From assembly GCA_023260935.1 (NCBI GenBank), contig JALQTL010000161.1, positions 1 through 8,169 of the forward strand: DNA of 8,169 nt, written 5' to 3'. The notes under the pieces are model-generated. The model did no database searches, was not told the DNA's origin, and saw only the letters and a list, made by a program, of their open reading frames with translations. Position numbers and translations under genes: made by a program. The DNA is from Paracoccaceae bacterium (GTDB lineage Bacteria; Pseudomonadota; Alphaproteobacteria; Rhodobacterales; Rhodobacteraceae). This document shows positions 6,859 to 8,169 of the stretch, piece by piece. Every line of letters starts with the position of its first letter. Position 1 is the stretch's first letter.

Positions 6859-7072
6859 ATGCGCCAAACCCGCACCATTGCCCCCGATGCAGCGCTTGTC
6901 GCACTCCGGCTCCAAGTCGTCCGCCCCCTAGGTCGAGGATGTCGATCGCGAGCGCCTTGCCGAGGCCAGCTTCGACCGTGTGGAAAAGGCCCGTCAGGCA
7001 CGGGGTGTCCCACGCACCGAAAACCGTGGGACACCTGATGGCTCAGGACCCAGTAAAATAAGACTTTTCTGA
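6859..7072 (+). pseudogene. possible small frameshifted gene or gene remnant next to tRNA-Glu
   Basis: From ATG at 6859, 24 codons read MRQTRTIAPDAALV and onward to RPL. A one-base shift at the GG of 6931-6932 then leads into a second frame, 6932-7069, reading VEDVDRERLAEASFDRV and onward to SKIRLF, with TGA at 7070-7072. Joined, this would be a 70-residue protein with a charged, helix-prone middle and coding-like GC-rich third positions. The second frame alone is preceded at once by a TAG (6929-6931), so it has no start of its own. No Shine-Dalgarno sequence is visible before 6859, and I recognise no family. It may be a decayed gene, a remnant of a mobile element at the tRNA, or chance. The frame ends 7 nt from the tRNA's CCA. 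Confidence 0.35.
7004..7035. repeat. perfect 11-bp inverted repeat with 10-nt loop
   Basis: GGTGTCCCACG (7004-7014) is the exact reverse complement of CGTGGGACACC (7025-7035), with CACCGAAAAC between. It would form a strong stem-loop in DNA or RNA on either strand. No T-run follows on either side, so it is at best a factor-assisted terminator. It could instead be a protein-binding palindrome or an end of a mobile element. Confidence 0.7.
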
Positions 7073-7078
7073 GGAAGG

Positions 7079-7153
7079 TGGCAGCCCGTAGGGGAGTCGA
7101 ACCCCTCTTTTCAGGTTGAAAACCTGACGTCCTAACCGATAGACGAACGGGCC
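7079..7153 (-). tRNA. tRNA-Glu (anticodon UUC)
   Basis: The minus strand folds into a standard cloverleaf. The acceptor stem GGCCCGU pairs with ACGGGCU, with a G-U first pair. The D-arm contains GGTTAGGAC. The anticodon stem TCAGG/CCTGA holds loop TTTTCAA with anticodon TTC at 7120-7118. The T-arm AGGGG/CCCCT has loop TTCGACT. The discriminator is G (7082) and CCA is encoded (7081-7079), giving 75 nt with CCA. It decodes GAA/GAG. The gene lies between ychF and the gene-poor stretch on the same strand as its neighbours. Confidence 0.97.
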
Positions 7154-7165
7154 ACTGGCGCGGTG

Positions 7166-7192
7166 GATATGACAGCTGGGCCGGCGGCGCAA
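7166..7192 (-). promoter_or_regulatory. candidate promoter of tRNA-Glu
   Basis: TTGCGC (7192-7187), a 15-nt spacer, then CATATC (7171-7166), 12 nt before the first tRNA base. The spacing is short for a housekeeping sigma factor. The assignment rests on position and partial matches only, and read-through from ychF is an alternative. Confidence 0.3.
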
Positions 7193-7251
7193 GGGTAAAA
7201 GCGGGGCCGGGCAGAAAGGCGACCGCTGGGGAAGCAAGCCCTGCGGGCAGA

Positions 7252-8169
7252 TCAGCCCGAAAACAGGAAGTGCAGAACGTCGCCGTCCTTTACCTCATAG
7301 GTCTTGCCTTCCACGCGGAACTTTCCGGCCTCCTTGGCCCCTGCCTCGCCATTGCCGGCGATATAGTCGGCATAGGCGATGGTCTCGGCGCGGATGAAGC
7401 CCTTTTCGAAATCACCGTGGATGACGCCTGCGGCCTGCGGGGCAAGCGTTCCCTTGGTGATCGTCCAGGCGCGGGCCTCTTTCGGGCCTACGGTGAAATA
7501 GGTCTGAAGCCCCAGAAGCTCATATCCCGCCCGGATCAGCCGGTCGAGGCCCGCTTCGGCCAGACCCATCTCTTCCAGAAACATCGCGGCTTCGTCTTCG
7601 GCAAGCTGACTGATCTCTTCCTCGATCTTTGCGCTGATGACGACGGTTCCCGCGCCCTGACGCGCGGCCATCTCGGCCACGCGGGCGGACTGGCTGTTGC
7701 CGGTGGCGGCGCAGGCCTCCTCGACGTTGCAGACGTAAAGGACCGGCTTCGAGGTCAGCAATTGCAGCAGGCGCCAGGCGCGCTGGTCATCATCAGCCAC
7801 CTGAACGGTGCGGGCAGGCTTGCCATCTTCCAGCGCCTTTTGTGCAAGGGCCAGAAGCCTGTCCTGATCGGCGGCTTCCTTGTCATTTCCCTTCAGCTTG
7901 CGCGCAAGATTGGCCCGGCGGCGTTCGACGGAATCAAGATCGGCCAGCATCAGCTCTGTCTCGATCGTCTCGGCATCTGCAACGGGGTCGATCCTGCCCT
8001 CGACATGGGTGATGTCGCCGTCTTCAAAACAGCGCAGCACATGGGCAATGGCATCGCATTCGCGAATGTTGGCAAGGAACTGGTTGCCCAGCCCTTCCCC
8101 CTTGGACGCGCCGCGCACAAGGCCCGCAATATCCACAAAGGTCATCCGCGTGGGGATGATCTGCTTGCT
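7252..8169 (-). CDS. ychF: redox-regulated ATPase/GTPase YchF (N-terminus cut by window)
   Basis: This is YchF (OLA1 family), a cytoplasmic, ribosome-associated Obg-like P-loop NTPase that prefers ATP over GTP. The frame is open to the window edge: 305 residues are present, so about 60 N-terminal residues with the Walker A loop are missing from a normal protein of about 365. Visible marks (numbered from the window edge) are the G3 motif DIAGLV (13-18) followed by RGASKGEGLGNQFL, a coiled helical insert (about 65-115), the altered G4 motif NVEE (148-151) in place of NKxD, G5-like SAK (179-181), and the C-terminal TGS domain (about 222-305) from QTYFTVGPKEARAWT to a DVLHFLF ending. The NVEE motif is the family's known basis for relaxed GTP specificity. 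The stop at 7252 lies 98 nt before tRNA-Glu. Confidence 0.97.
   Translation of the reverse strand, partial: SKQIIPTRMTFVDIAGLVRGASKGEGLGNQFLANIRECDAIAHVLRCFEDGDITHVEGRIDPVADAETIETELMLADLDSVERRRANLARKLKGNDKEAADQDRLLALAQKALEDGKPARTVQVADDDQRAWRLLQLLTSKPVLYVCNVEEACAATGNSQSARVAEMAARQGAGTVVISAKIEEEISQLAEDEAAMFLEEMGLAEAGLDRLIRAGYELLGLQTYFTVGPKEARAWTITKGTLAPQAAGVIHGDFEKGFIRAETIAYADYIAGNGEAGAKEAGKFRVEGKTYEVKDGDVLHFLFSG

Larger units (their letters stand above)
6417..7078. other. gene-poor stretch between the operon and tRNA-Glu
   Basis: About 660 bases with no confident intact gene. From the operon side it contains the ribosome site and candidate promoter, a 6-bp stem (6599-6604 with 6615-6620), a GGTAATACC palindrome (6621-6629), a four-tract G-quadruplex motif on the minus strand (6710-6737), and a probable broken plus-strand reading frame with an inverted repeat inside it (6859-7072). 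Long open frames exist in 6526-7038, but their composition (rich in Arg, Pro, Gly and Ser with no motif) does not look coding before about 6859. Confidence 0.6.

Noticed and set aside
6526..7038. 170-codon plus-strand frame as an intact gene
   Set aside because: The first two-thirds have no coding-like pattern, no ribosome site and no motif. Only the part after about 6859 looks gene-like, and it continues in another frame.
7053..7069. AAAA/TTTT symmetry downstream of tRNA-Glu as a terminator
   Set aside because: The stem would be A/T only and too unstable, and no clean T-run follows a G/C stem.
7238..7248. GCCC/GGGC mini-hairpin just after the ychF stop as a terminator
   Set aside because: Only 4 bp with a 3-nt loop and a weak TTGCTT tail. 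Such small G/C stems are expected by chance in this DNA.

Overview
This window looks like chromosomal DNA of a high-GC alphaproteobacterium, most likely of the Rhodobacterales (Paracoccus/Rhodobacter-like). The lineage is inferred from strong G/C preference at third codon positions, the style of the tRNA-Glu(UUC) sequence, and the form of the ABC transporter proteins. No gene here fixes the genus. All confident genes lie on the minus strand.

Positions 1-6416 hold one compact operon, transcribed from high to low coordinates. It encodes a complete peptide/nickel/opine-type (Dpp/Opp) ABC importer with a metal-dependent amidohydrolase built in. The order is: periplasmic solute-binding protein (6416-4899), permease DppB-like (4837-3896), permease DppC-like (3880-3023), amidohydrolase (3020-1914), ATPase DppD-like (1917-919) and ATPase DppF-like (926 to beyond position 1). 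From the DppB-like gene onward the genes are 15 nt or less apart or overlap: 15 nt, 2 nt, a 4-nt ATGA overlap, then an 8-nt overlap. They should therefore be co-transcribed and translationally coupled. The only larger gap, 61 nt after the binding-protein gene, holds a 12-bp hairpin with a 3-nt loop that probably sets binding-protein expression above that of the membrane and ATPase parts. The likely logic is capture in the periplasm, import through the permease pair driven by the two ATPases, and cytoplasmic hydrolysis of an amide or ester bond in the cargo. The true substrate cannot be read from the sequence.

Positions 6417-7078 form a gene-poor stretch of about 660 bases. It holds the operon leader with a possible promoter, a weak GntR-like palindrome, a four-tract G-quadruplex motif on the minus strand, and a 70-codon plus-strand reading frame that appears broken by a single-base shift. 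Inside the second half of that frame is a perfect 11-bp inverted repeat. The broken frame ends a few bases from the 3' end of a tRNA gene, which is where integrated elements often leave debris.

Positions 7079-7153 are tRNA-Glu (anticodon UUC, CCA encoded). Positions 7252-8169 are the C-terminal five-sixths of the conserved ATPase/GTPase YchF, cut by the window edge. I saw no CRISPR array, intact insertion sequence, rRNA or clear phage gene. The importer-plus-hydrolase operon is the main system. It belongs to known families, but its substrate is an open question.
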